DNA from: Lachnospiraceae bacterium Zagget2
Lineage (GTDB): Bacteria > Bacillota > Clostridia > Lachnospirales > Lachnospiraceae
DNA: 64,000 nt
Assembly (NCBI GenBank): GCA_001941045.1
Contig: MSHD01000012.1
Location: 79,028 to 143,027 of the forward strand
Reading direction: 5' to 3'
Both the position numbers and the translations under genes were made by a program. This document shows positions 43,948 through 52,495 of this stretch, in pieces. The notes under the pieces were generated by a model. It did no database searches. It was not told the origin of the DNA and worked only from the letters and a program-made list of their open reading frames with translations. How positions within the stretch are numbered: position 1 is the first letter of the stretch; each line of letters starts with the position of its first letter.

Positions 43948-45192
43948 TCACTCCCTCGTCCTGCGATTGATAAACTGAAGTTTTGTCTTCGAATACAGGA
44001 TCTTCTGGCTGTGATACAGGCCAAAATAGCCGGACTCCATATAGCTCACGGCAACGGCCAGCAGGAAGTACGGCATCGCCTCAAACCCGAAAAGCTCGAA
44101 GCTGAGAAACAGCGATGCGAGCGGGCAGTTCGTCACGCCGCAGAACAGCGCCGCCATACCGCAGGCCGCAGCGAGGGACGGCGAAAAACCAAAGATCTGA
44201 CCGATAAGGCAGCCGAAGGTCGCGCCGACGAAGAGTGTTGGAACGATCTCCCCTCCCTTGAAGCCGCAGCCAAGCGTGACGGCGGTAAATACCATCTTGA
44301 TCAGAAAGGCAGCGGCCACGGTCTCCCCTTCGACGGCGCGTTCGATCACTCCCATTCCTGTGCCGAGATAATCTGTCGTGCCAAGCAGAGCTGTCATCAG
44401 GATGATCGGCAGCGCGCCCGCGATCACACGCAGCCACTCATTCGGAATATACTTGTGATAGAGATGTTCCGTCTTATGTAAAATCAGGCAAAAAAGGATA
44501 CTGACCGCGGCGCAGGCGACCGCAAAGAGAATCACAAAGCCCGCGCTCTGAAGCGTAAATTCAGGGATATTCACAATCGTAAAGTGCTCGCCCTCCGCAC
44601 CGACCAGACCTGCCACCGCAGCGGCCATGAGCGAGGCAAGCGCACAGGGAACGATCGCCGCATATTGCATGATGCCGACACTGATAACTTCCATTGAAAA
44701 AACCGTGGCCGTCAACGGCGTGCCGAACAGTGCCGAAAAGCCCGCACTCATGCCGCACATGATCATCAGCTTACGGTCATATTCATCAAGCTTCAGTACT
44801 CTCCCAAGCGTCCCGCCGATGCTGCCGCCGAGCTGCAGCGCCGCGCCCTCGCGTCCGGCGGAGCCGCCGCAGGCATGCGTCAGCACCGTTGCAGCCGTGA
44901 TCAGCGGCGCCATGCGCAGCGGTACGTAGGAATCCGAGCTGACGCCCTCCAGCACGACATTGGTACTGGATTTATAGGGATCCAGGCGATAGAGCGCCAC
45001 GATCAGCAGTCCGGCGATCGGAAGCAGATACAGCATGAAAGGATGTGCCCCGCGAAATGCCGTCACCAGAGATATGCAGCATCCAAACAGGCCGCCCAGT
45101 ATCCCCAGCAGAATTCCTGTCAGTCCTGCTATCAGCAGCCAGCGAATGAGCAGCCAGCCTCTCTCAAGACATGTTCCAAGATATTTCTTCAT
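43948..45192 (-). CDS. CLC-family anion channel/antiporter
   Basis: The 414-residue membrane protein has the CLC motifs GGSAGREGAALQLGG (gating Glu present) and GFKGGEIVPTLFVGATFG, with about ten hydrophobic segments. In place of the GSGIP filter of ClcA it reads STNVVLEG, which resembles the Asn-containing filter of fluoride-type CLC-F proteins; clade assignment is tentative. It exports chloride or fluoride across the cytoplasmic membrane. It follows EF-G after a terminator, and its ribosome site AGAGGG lies just before the ATG. Confidence 0.85.
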   Translation of the reverse strand: MKKYLGTCLERGWLLIRWLLIAGLTGILLGILGGLFGCCISLVTAFRGAHPFMLYLLPIAGLLIVALYRLDPYKSSTNVVLEGVSSDSYVPLRMAPLITAATVLTHACGGSAGREGAALQLGGSIGGTLGRVLKLDEYDRKLMIMCGMSAGFSALFGTPLTATVFSMEVISVGIMQYAAIVPCALASLMAAAVAGLVGAEGEHFTIVNIPEFTLQSAGFVILFAVACAAVSILFCLILHKTEHLYHKYIPNEWLRVIAGALPIILMTALLGTTDYLGTGMGVIERAVEGETVAAAFLIKMVFTAVTLGCGFKGGEIVPTLFVGATFGCLIGQIFGFSPSLAAACGMAALFCGVTNCPLASLFLSFELFGFEAMPYFLLAVAVSYMESGYFGLYHSQKILYSKTKLQFINRRTRE

Positions 45193-45206
45193 TTTTCCCT
45201 CTTAGC

Positions 45207-45246
45207 GGGGAAAAGGCATTGCCCGAATGAGGCAATGCCTTTCCCC
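45207..45246 (-). terminator. Intrinsic terminator of the EF-G-like gene
   Basis: The minus strand has GGGGAAAGGCATTGCC / GGCAATGCCTTTTCCCC with a 7-base loop and a TTTT inside the distal arm, 37 bases after the stop at 45283. It also separates this gene from the CLC gene. Confidence 0.75.
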
Positions 45247-45282
45247 TTTCTCATGAAAAGATCGGACAATTATAAGTATCAG

Positions 45283-47358
45283 CTATGCCTCGGCAGCGGC
45301 TCTCGCCGCCACTTCCTTCTCCTGTACATCAGAAGGAGCCTGCTCATAGCGTGCAAAATCATAAGAATATACACCACTTCCGCCGGTCATCGAACGAAGA
45401 TCGGTCGAGTAGCCAAAGAGTTCCATCATCGGCACTTCTGCCACGACCTCGGTCTTGCCGCCGCCCGCCGGGTTCATGCCAAGTACTCGCCCTCTTCTCT
45501 TGTTCAGATCGCCCATCACGTCGCCGGTGTATTTATCCGGCACGAGGACCGTCACGGTCTCAATCGGCTCAAGAAGAATCGGGGAAGCCTCCATAAAGCC
45601 CTTCTTGAAGGCCTGCACGGACGCAGTCTTGAAGGCCATCTCGGACGAATCAACTGCATGATAGGAACCGTCGTAGAGCGTTGCGCGCACGCCGACGACC
45701 GGATAACCGGCCAGCGGGCCTGCCAGGACAGAATCCTGAATGCCCTTTTCAACCGCCGGGAAATAGTTCTTCGGAACCGCACCGCCGACAACCTTCTGTT
45801 CGAACACGTACGGGGTCTCAAGATCCCCGGAGGGCTCGAAGGTCATCTTGACGTGCCCGTACTGGCCATGGCCGCCGGACTGCTTCTTGTGCTTGTATTC
45901 CACATCGGACTTCTTGCGAATGGTCTCCTTAAAGGCTACCTTTGGCTTCACAAGTTCTACTTCTACCTTGTATTTCTCCTGCAGGGTGCTGACGATAACC
46001 GACAGATGCTGGTCGCCCATACCATAAAGGAGCGTCTGGCGGTTCTGCCCATCGTTAACCGTCCTGACTGTCAGATCCTCGTCCATAATCTTCGCCAGAG
46101 CCTGAGCAATCTTATCCTCCTCACCCTTCTTCTTTGCACGGTAGGCCATATAGGTGTAAGGCTTCGAGAGCTCGGTCTTGCCGTAGACGATCGGCATGGC
46201 CTTTGTGGACAGGCTGTCGCCGGTCCTGCAGCTCGCCTTGCCGAGTGCGCCGATATCTCCTGCATGAAGCTCGCTGATCTCCTCCGGCTTGTTGCCGCGC
46301 ATCACATAGAGCTTGTTCACCTTCTCCTCTCTCTCGGTGCTGCTGTTGTAGAGGACATCGTCCGACTTCAGCACGCCGGAGCAGACCTTGACCAGAGAAT
46401 ATTTCCCGATAAACGGATCTGCGATCGTCTTGAAAACATATGCGGATTTCGCCTTTGAGAAATTGTAATCTGCCTGGAAAATCTCGTTTGTCTTCATATT
46501 GACGCCCGCACAGCTCTTCTTATCCGGCGAGGGAAGCAACTCCACAATGTCGTTCATCACATTATGTATATTGCGCAGCTCGATACTGGAGCCCATCGTC
46601 ACCGGCACGATGCTGCCGTCCGTCACATTCATCTTCATCGCGGAACGAATCTCCGCAACCGAGAATTCATCCCCCTCAAAATAGCGCTCCATGAACTCCT
46701 CGCTGGTCTCCGCGACCGCATCCATCATTGCCTCGCGATAGATCTCAAGATTCGGTCTGCAGTAATCCGGAATATCACAGGGCTCTCTCTTCCCGATGCC
46801 GGTGAACCTGCGGCCTTCCATCTTCATAACATTCACATAACCGACGAACTTCTCATGCTCACGGATCGGCTGATAGAAAGGTGCGATCTTCTTGCCATAG
46901 AGCTCAGTCAGGCGCTCGACAACTGCGCGGAAGGATGCGTTGTCCACATCCATGTCGGAGACGAAGAACATCCTCGGCAGCTTATATTTCTCACAATACT
47001 CCCAGGCCTTCTCCGTGCCGACCTCAACCCCCGCCTTGCCGGACACGACGATAATCGCGGCATCTGCAACCGCGACAGCCTCCTCCACTTCTCCTACAAA
47101 ATCAAAATACCCCGGCGTGTCCAGAATATTGATCTTTGTATTTTCCCAGAGAATCGGAACGATCGATGTGTTGATCGAAAACTTACGCTTAATCTCCTCT
47201 TTATCATAATCGCTGATGGTCGTGCCATCCGCGACTTTCCCGAGTCGGCTGGTCAGTCCGGATACATGCGCCATCGCTTCCACCAGGCTGGTCTTTCCGC
47301 TGCCCCCGTGCCCCAAAATCACTACATTGCGGATACTGTCTGTTGTGTAAACGTTCAT
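45283..47358 (-). CDS. Elongation factor G paralogue (EF-G-like / FusA2 type)
   Basis: The 691-residue GTPase has the EF-G domain order: G domain (GHGGSGKTSLVEAM at 15-28; DTPGYFDFVGEV near 78), domain II, III, IV (KKQSGGHGQYGHVKM) and V (PMMELFGYSTDLRSMTGG). Two G-motifs differ from true EF-G: switch I reads KFSINTSI, and the NKxD guanine-recognition motif is replaced by SDMD (FFVSDMDVD). This fits the FusA2-like branch, whose role in translation is unclear, rather than the main fusA, and there is no ribosomal-protein context (no rpsL/rpsG/tuf). The ATG follows GGAGGAGG, and a near-consensus promoter lies upstream. Confidence 0.9.
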   Translation of the reverse strand: MNVYTTDSIRNVVILGHGGSGKTSLVEAMAHVSGLTSRLGKVADGTTISDYDKEEIKRKFSINTSIVPILWENTKINILDTPGYFDFVGEVEEAVAVADAAIIVVSGKAGVEVGTEKAWEYCEKYKLPRMFFVSDMDVDNASFRAVVERLTELYGKKIAPFYQPIREHEKFVGYVNVMKMEGRRFTGIGKREPCDIPDYCRPNLEIYREAMMDAVAETSEEFMERYFEGDEFSVAEIRSAMKMNVTDGSIVPVTMGSSIELRNIHNVMNDIVELLPSPDKKSCAGVNMKTNEIFQADYNFSKAKSAYVFKTIADPFIGKYSLVKVCSGVLKSDDVLYNSSTEREEKVNKLYVMRGNKPEEISELHAGDIGALGKASCRTGDSLSTKAMPIVYGKTELSKPYTYMAYRAKKKGEEDKIAQALAKIMDEDLTVRTVNDGQNRQTLLYGMGDQHLSVIVSTLQEKYKVEVELVKPKVAFKETIRKKSDVEYKHKKQSGGHGQYGHVKMTFEPSGDLETPYVFEQKVVGGAVPKNYFPAVEKGIQDSVLAGPLAGYPVVGVRATLYDGSYHAVDSSEMAFKTASVQAFKKGFMEASPILLEPIETVTVLVPDKYTGDVMGDLNKRRGRVLGMNPAGGGKTEVVAEVPMMELFGYSTDLRSMTGGSGVYSYDFARYEQAPSDVQEKEVAARAAAEA

Positions 47359-47388
47359 TATTTACCTCCTCCGAAACATTCTTCTCAA

Positions 47389-47417
47389 ATTATACTAAAT
47401 TAATCAGCAAATAGCAA
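47389..47417 (-). promoter_or_regulatory. Promoter of the EF-G-like gene
   Basis: TTGCTA (47412-47417), 17 bases, TATAAT (47389-47394) on the minus strand. The -35 box lies in one arm of an inverted repeat (GCAAGAG 47414-47420 / CTCTTGC 47431-47437). Confidence 0.7.
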
Positions 47418-47433
47418 GAGAAAGCAAAAGCTC

Positions 47434-47461
47434 TTGCCTTTTTTTTATCTTCCGTTATAAT
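47434..47461 (+). promoter_or_regulatory. Promoter of the ABC-F gene
   Basis: TTGCCT (47434-47439), 16 bases, TATAAT (47456-47461). The -35 box lies in the other arm of the same inverted repeat. The arm is followed by eight T, so the same sequence could also act as a plus-strand terminator. Confidence 0.6.
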
Positions 47462-47493
47462 GATTACTGTTAAAAATGAAGTGAGGAGCCGCC

Positions 47494-49446
47494 ATGATTT
47501 TAGCCTGTCAGAATATCAGCAAGGCGTTCGGGGACCATGAAGTCCTGAAAAACGCCTCTTTTCATATAGAAGAACGGGAAAAAGCTGCCATCGTCGGCAT
47601 CAACGGAGCCGGTAAATCCACGCTTCTTCGGATCATCATGGGCGAAATGCCTGCGGACAGTGGAGGGGCTGCCCTCACGCGGGGCTGCAGTATCGGCTAT
47701 CTCGCGCAGTACCAGGAGATGGAGAGTGACAGCACGATCTTCGACGAGCTTCTGACAGTCAAGCAGGATGTCCTGGAATTAGAAGAGCGTATGCGGGAAA
47801 CGGAGATCTCCATGAAACGCGCGCAGGATGAAGAGTTGCAGATGCTGATGGAACACTACGCGGAACTGAACCGGGAATTCGAGCAGAAAAACGGCTATGC
47901 CTGGAAGAGCGAGATCACCGGCGTCCTGAAAGGTCTGGGCTTTGACGAGGAGGATTTTGGAAAGCATGTGTCTACCCTCTCCGGCGGTCAGAAGACCCGT
48001 GTCGCGCTCGGCAAGCTGTTGCTTATGCGACCGGATCTCATCCTGCTGGACGAGCCGACCAACCATCTCGATATGGGCTCGATCACCTGGCTCGAAACTT
48101 TTCTGATGAACTACCCCGGCGCGGTACTGATTGTCTCCCACGACCGCTATTTTCTGAACCGTGTCGTCACAAAGATCATCGAAATCGACCAGGGCGAGGT
48201 CACAGTCTTCACGGGCAATTACACGCAGTATGCGCAGAAGAAAGCGCAGCTCCGTGAGGCACGCATGCATGCCTGGCTGAACCAGCAGCGCGAAATCCGG
48301 CATCAAGAGGAAGTCATCACGAAACTGAAATCCTTCAACCGGGAAAAGTCCATCCGGCGCGCCGAGAGCCGTGAAAAAAAGCTGGACAAGATGGAAGTGC
48401 TCGACCGCCCTTCCGAGGCGAAGACTGACATGCGCATCCGGCTTGAGCCGCGCATCACGAGCGGCAATGACGTGCTGACCGTGCTGAATCTTGCAAAGGC
48501 GTTCCCGCCGCAGACACTGTTCTCTGACCTGAATTTTGAGATCAAACGGGGCGAACGCGTCGCACTGATCGGCGCGAACGGGACGGGTAAGACGACGATT
48601 CTGAAGATTCTGAATGGCGTGATTCCGGCAGACGCCGGCGAAGTGCATCTCGGCTCGCGCGTACAGATCGGCTACTACGACCAGGAGCATCATGTTCTTC
48701 ATATGGAAAAGACACTCTTTGAGGAGATGTCCGACGCCTATCCGACGCTGAACAATACGAAGATCCGTAATGTGCTGGCCGCCTTCCTCTTTACGGGCGA
48801 TGATGTGTTCAAGCGTATCAGCTCCTTAAGCGGCGGCGAGCGGGGCCGCGTCTCCCTTGCAAAGCTCATGCTCTCCGAGGCGAATTTCCTGATTCTCGAT
48901 GAACCGACCAACCATCTCGATATTGTGTCGAAAGAAGTGCTCGAGGATGCGCTGAACCATTACACCGGCACGGTACTCTTCGTCTCGCACGACCGCTATT
49001 TCATTAATGCGGTCGCCATAAGGGTGCTGGATCTGAATGAACAGAAGCTGACGGAGTATCTCGGTAATTACGATTATTACCTGGAAAAAAAGGAGAATAT
49101 GACGAATTTCACCGGTACCGTGGAAGTTTCCCGCGAAGCTGCCCCTGAGCCAAATGAGAGCGTCGCCAAGCTTGACTGGAAGCAGCAAAAGGAGGAACAG
49201 GCTCGCCTGCGAAAGGTGCAGAATGACCTGAAGCGGACGGAACAGCGTATTGAAGAACTGGAGGGACGCGACGGGGAGATTGACGAACTTCTCGCTCAGG
49301 AGGAGATTTTCACCGATGTCTCAAAGGTGACGGAGCTGAGCAGGGAAAAAGAGACCATCCGGCAGGAGCTGGACAGCCTCTATGAAGAATGGGAATCACT
49401 GTCGGAACTGCTGGCTCTTGCCTCTTCAGGCTCCAGCAGCCGATAG
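47494..49446 (+). CDS. ABC-F family ATP-binding protein
   Basis: The 650-residue protein has two ATP-binding cassettes and no membrane segment. Cassette 1: GINGAGKST, LSGGQKTR, LILLDEPTNHLD. Cassette 2: GANGTGKTT, LSGGERGR, LILDEPTNHLD. An arm/linker rich in Arg, Lys and Glu lies between them (about 230-310), and a coiled coil closes the protein (QARLRKVQNDLKRTEQRIEEL). ABC-F proteins act on the ribosome, either as translation factors or in antibiotic protection; which applies is not clear from sequence. The ATG follows GTGAGGAG. The 3' end overlaps the convergent PucR-type gene by 67 bases. Confidence 0.9.
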   Translation: MILACQNISKAFGDHEVLKNASFHIEEREKAAIVGINGAGKSTLLRIIMGEMPADSGGAALTRGCSIGYLAQYQEMESDSTIFDELLTVKQDVLELEERMRETEISMKRAQDEELQMLMEHYAELNREFEQKNGYAWKSEITGVLKGLGFDEEDFGKHVSTLSGGQKTRVALGKLLLMRPDLILLDEPTNHLDMGSITWLETFLMNYPGAVLIVSHDRYFLNRVVTKIIEIDQGEVTVFTGNYTQYAQKKAQLREARMHAWLNQQREIRHQEEVITKLKSFNREKSIRRAESREKKLDKMEVLDRPSEAKTDMRIRLEPRITSGNDVLTVLNLAKAFPPQTLFSDLNFEIKRGERVALIGANGTGKTTILKILNGVIPADAGEVHLGSRVQIGYYDQEHHVLHMEKTLFEEMSDAYPTLNNTKIRNVLAAFLFTGDDVFKRISSLSGGERGRVSLAKLMLSEANFLILDEPTNHLDIVSKEVLEDALNHYTGTVLFVSHDRYFINAVAIRVLDLNEQKLTEYLGNYDYYLEKKENMTNFTGTVEVSREAAPEPNESVAKLDWKQQKEEQARLRKVQNDLKRTEQRIEELEGRDGEIDELLAQEEIFTDVSKVTELSREKETIRQELDSLYEEWESLSELLALASSGSSSR

Positions 49447-50915
49447 GTTAACAGAAGATACAGGAGCTGGTCTGGATCGTCGAGATCGATCTGAATCAGC
49501 TCTTTTATATGTGCCATCCGGTACAGAAAGGTACTGCGGTGGATAAAAAGCGTCTTTGCCGCCTGCACTGCGTTCATCTGGCAGGAAATGTACGTGCGGA
49601 GCGTCTCATAGTAATCGGTCTTGTGCTCCTCGTCATATTCCCTCAAAGTCAGCACCGCGCGGCTGCATACCACTTCCGGATCCAGAAGTTCCGTGCATTT
49701 TCCCATCAGATAATCCAAGGCAATATCCTCGAAGCGGTTTACCCAGCGCAGAGGATAACGCTTCATGCCCTCCTCCAGCGCAATGCTGGACTGCAGATAA
49801 TACTGCCTCATCGTTCCCAGTCCGGTAAATGCATAGCTGATGCCCGCCTTCAGGTAGCTGTCCTGCAGAAAGCCTGTCACAGCCTCCAGCGCCTCATCAA
49901 GCGTGGTACCGCCTTCTGTAAGATTTACACAGACTACAACCCGCTCATTCATAAAAAACGCACAGCTTCCCGGAATCAGTCCCTCAATCCGGTTGCAGAG
50001 GAAGCGAATCACCGTCAGGTTCTGCCGGTCAACCGTCGACACATGAATATTCATGCAAAAATAGGAATGTCGCTCCTCCCAGTGAAAACTCTGAAAACGC
50101 GCCTGCAGAGAGGACTTCTCAATATTTTCATCTGTCAGGACATTCGACAGCAGGCGGTCAAGCGTATAGCTGACATCCGGCTGCACCACCGTGAACCTCT
50201 CCACCATCTGTTCAATATACTTGGAAAGATGCAGCAGTAAATGCTCGTCGGAAACCTTCAGCCTGCGGGATGTTTCCAGCAGAATAAGCCGGTAAACATT
50301 CCTGTTCTTGTCATAGATTTCCACAAACAGATGATTTCTGTGACTCTCCGGCTCCTGATAGTGATGCACGGATGAAGTGTCTCCCGCCCCTGCATCCTCC
50401 GGAATGCAGCAGTGCTGCAGCGCATGCTGCAACTCAGCCACGGAATCCATCAGGCTGCTGTGATCCACCACAAAGCCCTCTTTCGTGGTGACCATGATCG
50501 GATTGTGAAAAATCCGGTAGGAAGCGTCGAGCAGCGCCTTCATCGTATTCTCGGACAATGCCATGCTCTGCATACGCTCATCCCAGGCGTCGTAGGTGTC
50601 AAAGGCACGCTGCACCGTGTTGAACAGCGCTTCGGGATCGCAGTCCTCCGAGAAAAAAATCACGCCCGGCAATGGTTCCGTTTTCTCCTGTCCGGCATCC
50701 TCTGTCACAAGAAGCAGATTATCTCCGTGAGATTCCAGAATTTTGCGCGTCATATCGCTCTCATGGGCAATATATACTTTATTTTTCCGCAGACTCGCAC
50801 CGCTCTGATAGAAAAGCGGCCGTTTGAGATTCATCTCATCAGACAGCTCTCCCGCGCGGCAGTCCGGATAATTCTGGCGGACACGGTCCGCCAGAATCTG
50901 CATACTGATTCGCAT
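49380..50915 (-). CDS. PucR/CdaR-type transcriptional regulator
   Basis: The 511-residue protein ends in the PucR C-terminal helix-turn-helix (SCQMNAVQAAKTLFIHRSTF, then LYRMAHIKELI, about 440-480). The N-terminal 300 residues are a sensory region without a clear match (DNLLLVTEDAG...; an ASYRIFHNPIMVTTKEGFVVD segment that resembles a PAS/sugar-diacid type fold). It starts three bases after the folD stop, so it is probably the last gene of the Wood-Ljungdahl transcript and is a natural candidate regulator of C1 metabolism; that role is inference. The ribosome site is weak. Confidence 0.85.
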   Translation of the reverse strand: MRISMQILADRVRQNYPDCRAGELSDEMNLKRPLFYQSGASLRKNKVYIAHESDMTRKILESHGDNLLLVTEDAGQEKTEPLPGVIFFSEDCDPEALFNTVQRAFDTYDAWDERMQSMALSENTMKALLDASYRIFHNPIMVTTKEGFVVDHSSLMDSVAELQHALQHCCIPEDAGAGDTSSVHHYQEPESHRNHLFVEIYDKNRNVYRLILLETSRRLKVSDEHLLLHLSKYIEQMVERFTVVQPDVSYTLDRLLSNVLTDENIEKSSLQARFQSFHWEERHSYFCMNIHVSTVDRQNLTVIRFLCNRIEGLIPGSCAFFMNERVVVCVNLTEGGTTLDEALEAVTGFLQDSYLKAGISYAFTGLGTMRQYYLQSSIALEEGMKRYPLRWVNRFEDIALDYLMGKCTELLDPEVVCSRAVLTLREYDEEHKTDYYETLRTYISCQMNAVQAAKTLFIHRSTFLYRMAHIKELIQIDLDDPDQLLYLLLTYRLLEPEEARASSSDSDSHSS

Positions 50916-50918
50916 AAA

Positions 50919-51770
50919 TTAAGCAAACTTTCTTTTTGCCGCTTCCACGACATGACCGACCAGCACGGAGGTCGTCACACTGCCGACGCCGCCCGGCACC
51001 GGTGTGATCGCGTCGACGATCGGCTCCACCGCTGCATAGTCTACGTCACCGCAGAGCTTGCCTTCTGCATTCACATTGATGCCGACATCAATAACAATCT
51101 GTCCCGGGGAGACATACTCCGCTCCCACGACGCCCGCGCGGCCCGCGGCCACGATCAGGATCTCAGCCTCGCGCGTCACGGACGGCATGTCAACCGTCCT
51201 CGTGTGACAGGTCGTGACCGTCGCGTTCTTCTTGATCAGCATCTGCGCGGCCGGTTTGCCGACGACCAGTGAACGGCCGATCACAACGGCCTTCTTGCCC
51301 GTGCAGTCGATGCCGTAGTGGTCGAGAATCTCCATGCAGGCCTGCGGCGTGCAGGGCGGGAAGCCTACCTGCTTGCCCGTGAAGACGCCGCCGAGGGAAG
51401 CGTCCGTCTGGCAGTCCACATCCTTATCCGGGCAGAGCGCATTTTCCACCACTGCCTGGTTGATGTGCTTCGGCAGCGGACGGAACATCAGCACACCGTG
51501 GATGCCGTCGTCCTTGTTCACCTCATCAATCACCTTCAGCAGCTCCTCCTGGCTGACATCAGCCGGAAGCAGATACTTCTTATACTCAACGCCCAGAGTC
51601 TCGCAGCGCTTCGTCGCGCCTCTCTCATAGGAAAGGTCGTCCGGTCTCTCGCCCACGCGGATGATACCGAGCGTCGGATTCACGCCCTTCTCCTTCAGCG
51701 CAGCCACATCGGCCTTGATCCGCTCATTGAGAGCCGCTGTCACTTCTTTTCCCAGTAATTGCTTCGCCAT
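50919..51770 (-). CDS. folD: FolD-type methylene-THF dehydrogenase, probably lacking cyclohydrolase activity
   Basis: The 283-residue protein has the FolD fold and the NAD(P)-binding signature VVIGRSLVVGKPAAQML, plus PPCTPQACMEILDHYG, KDVDCQTDA and ITPVPGGVGSVTTSVL. In E. coli FolD the cyclohydrolase centre uses Tyr50-x3-Lys54 and a Gln in VQLPLP. Here the matching segment reads SYERGATKRCE, with Ala where Lys54 should be, and MFRPLP, without the Gln. The enzyme therefore probably only interconverts methenyl- and methylene-THF, leaving the cyclohydrolase step to the adjacent FchA. It lies 16 bases after fchA in the methyl branch of the Wood-Ljungdahl pathway. Confidence 0.92.
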   Translation of the reverse strand: MAKQLLGKEVTAALNERIKADVAALKEKGVNPTLGIIRVGERPDDLSYERGATKRCETLGVEYKKYLLPADVSQEELLKVIDEVNKDDGIHGVLMFRPLPKHINQAVVENALCPDKDVDCQTDASLGGVFTGKQVGFPPCTPQACMEILDHYGIDCTGKKAVVIGRSLVVGKPAAQMLIKKNATVTTCHTRTVDMPSVTREAEILIVAAGRAGVVGAEYVSPGQIVIDVGINVNAEGKLCGDVDYAAVEPIVDAITPVPGGVGSVTTSVLVGHVVEAAKRKFA

Positions 51771-51786
51771 CTTATCCTCGCTCCTC

Positions 51787-52416
51787 CTATCTCAGTCTCG
51801 CGTTCACAGCCGCGAAAATCTCGTCCGCCTTTTTGCTGTAGTCCGCGATCATTTTGTCTGCCTTTTCATTGAGCGATGCCGCGTATTCCTTATCCGCCAT
51901 CGACTTCGTATTGATATAGACATTGAGGGACGCCCCCAGAAGCGCCGCCTTGCAGAATGTCACACCGACGCCCGCATCGGAAATCGCCAGCGCCGATCCT
52001 TTCGCCGCGAACTCTTCAATCACGTCGATCGCCTCGCAGCACTTCTCCATAATCTCCATCGGCACCGCGCAGGCGTCCTTCAATACGATCGCCATCACGC
52101 GCGCCTTCTCGGCCTTCTCTTCCTCGGTCTCGCGCGGCATGCCATAAGCCTTCGCAAGCGGCTCGAAAGCCTGCGCGTCAGCCTCTACCAGACGCAGGAA
52201 ATCCGCCTGCAGCGCGGTCGCTTTCTCCTTCAGTGCGACAATATCGGCCTCCACGTCCGCATATTTCTTCTTTCCGACGGTCAGGCTGCCGACCATGTTG
52301 CCGAGCGCCATGCCGATCGCACCGACGAGCGCCGACGCACCGCCGCCGCCCGGTACCGGCGCCTTTGACGCCAGCACATCTACGAATTCTTCACAGGTAT
52401 TTGTCGTAAATCCCAT
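51787..52416 (-). CDS. fchA: Methenyl-THF cyclohydrolase (cyclodeaminase/FchA family)
   Basis: The 209-residue protein has the FTCD-C/FchA pattern CEEFVDVLASKAPVPGGGGA, SALVGAIGMALGNMVGSLT, then VEADAQAFEPLAKAYGMPR. It hydrates or dehydrates between formyl-THF and methenyl-THF in the cytoplasm. I chose the ATG at 52416 because GGAGGAAG is directly upstream; six extra residues from 52434 would overlap that site. It sits between fhs and folD, matching the order of the reactions. Confidence 0.93.
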   Translation of the reverse strand: MGFTTNTCEEFVDVLASKAPVPGGGGASALVGAIGMALGNMVGSLTVGKKKYADVEADIVALKEKATALQADFLRLVEADAQAFEPLAKAYGMPRETEEEKAEKARVMAIVLKDACAVPMEIMEKCCEAIDVIEEFAAKGSALAISDAGVGVTFCKAALLGASLNVYINTKSMADKEYAASLNEKADKMIADYSKKADEIFAAVNARLR

Positions 52417-52441
52417 ATCTTCCTCCATATGCATGGATGAT

Positions 52442-52467
52442 GGCAGGGAGCGCCATCGCCCCCTGCC
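52442..52467 (-). other. Intercistronic hairpin between fhs and fchA
   Basis: GGCAGGG-g-GCG-atg-GCGC-t-CCCTGCC forms a strong stem on the minus strand, without a T-run, in the 79-base gap between the two genes. Confidence 0.6.
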
Positions 52468-52495
52468 CGCATCCTATATTGCATTCCGTTTCTTC

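Noticed and set aside
45193..45282. Fluoride riboswitch upstream of the CLC gene
   Set aside because: The gap is short and filled by the EF-G terminator stem; no crcB-like conserved sequence was seen.
44875..46458. Long plus-strand open frame (527 codons) opposite EF-G
   Set aside because: Antisense shadow of a well-supported EF-G-like gene, crossing its terminator and the CLC gene.
45283..47358. Tetracycline ribosomal-protection protein (TetM/TetO)
   Set aside because: Domain IV motifs and overall pattern fit EF-G-like FusA2 proteins, and there is no resistance-element context.
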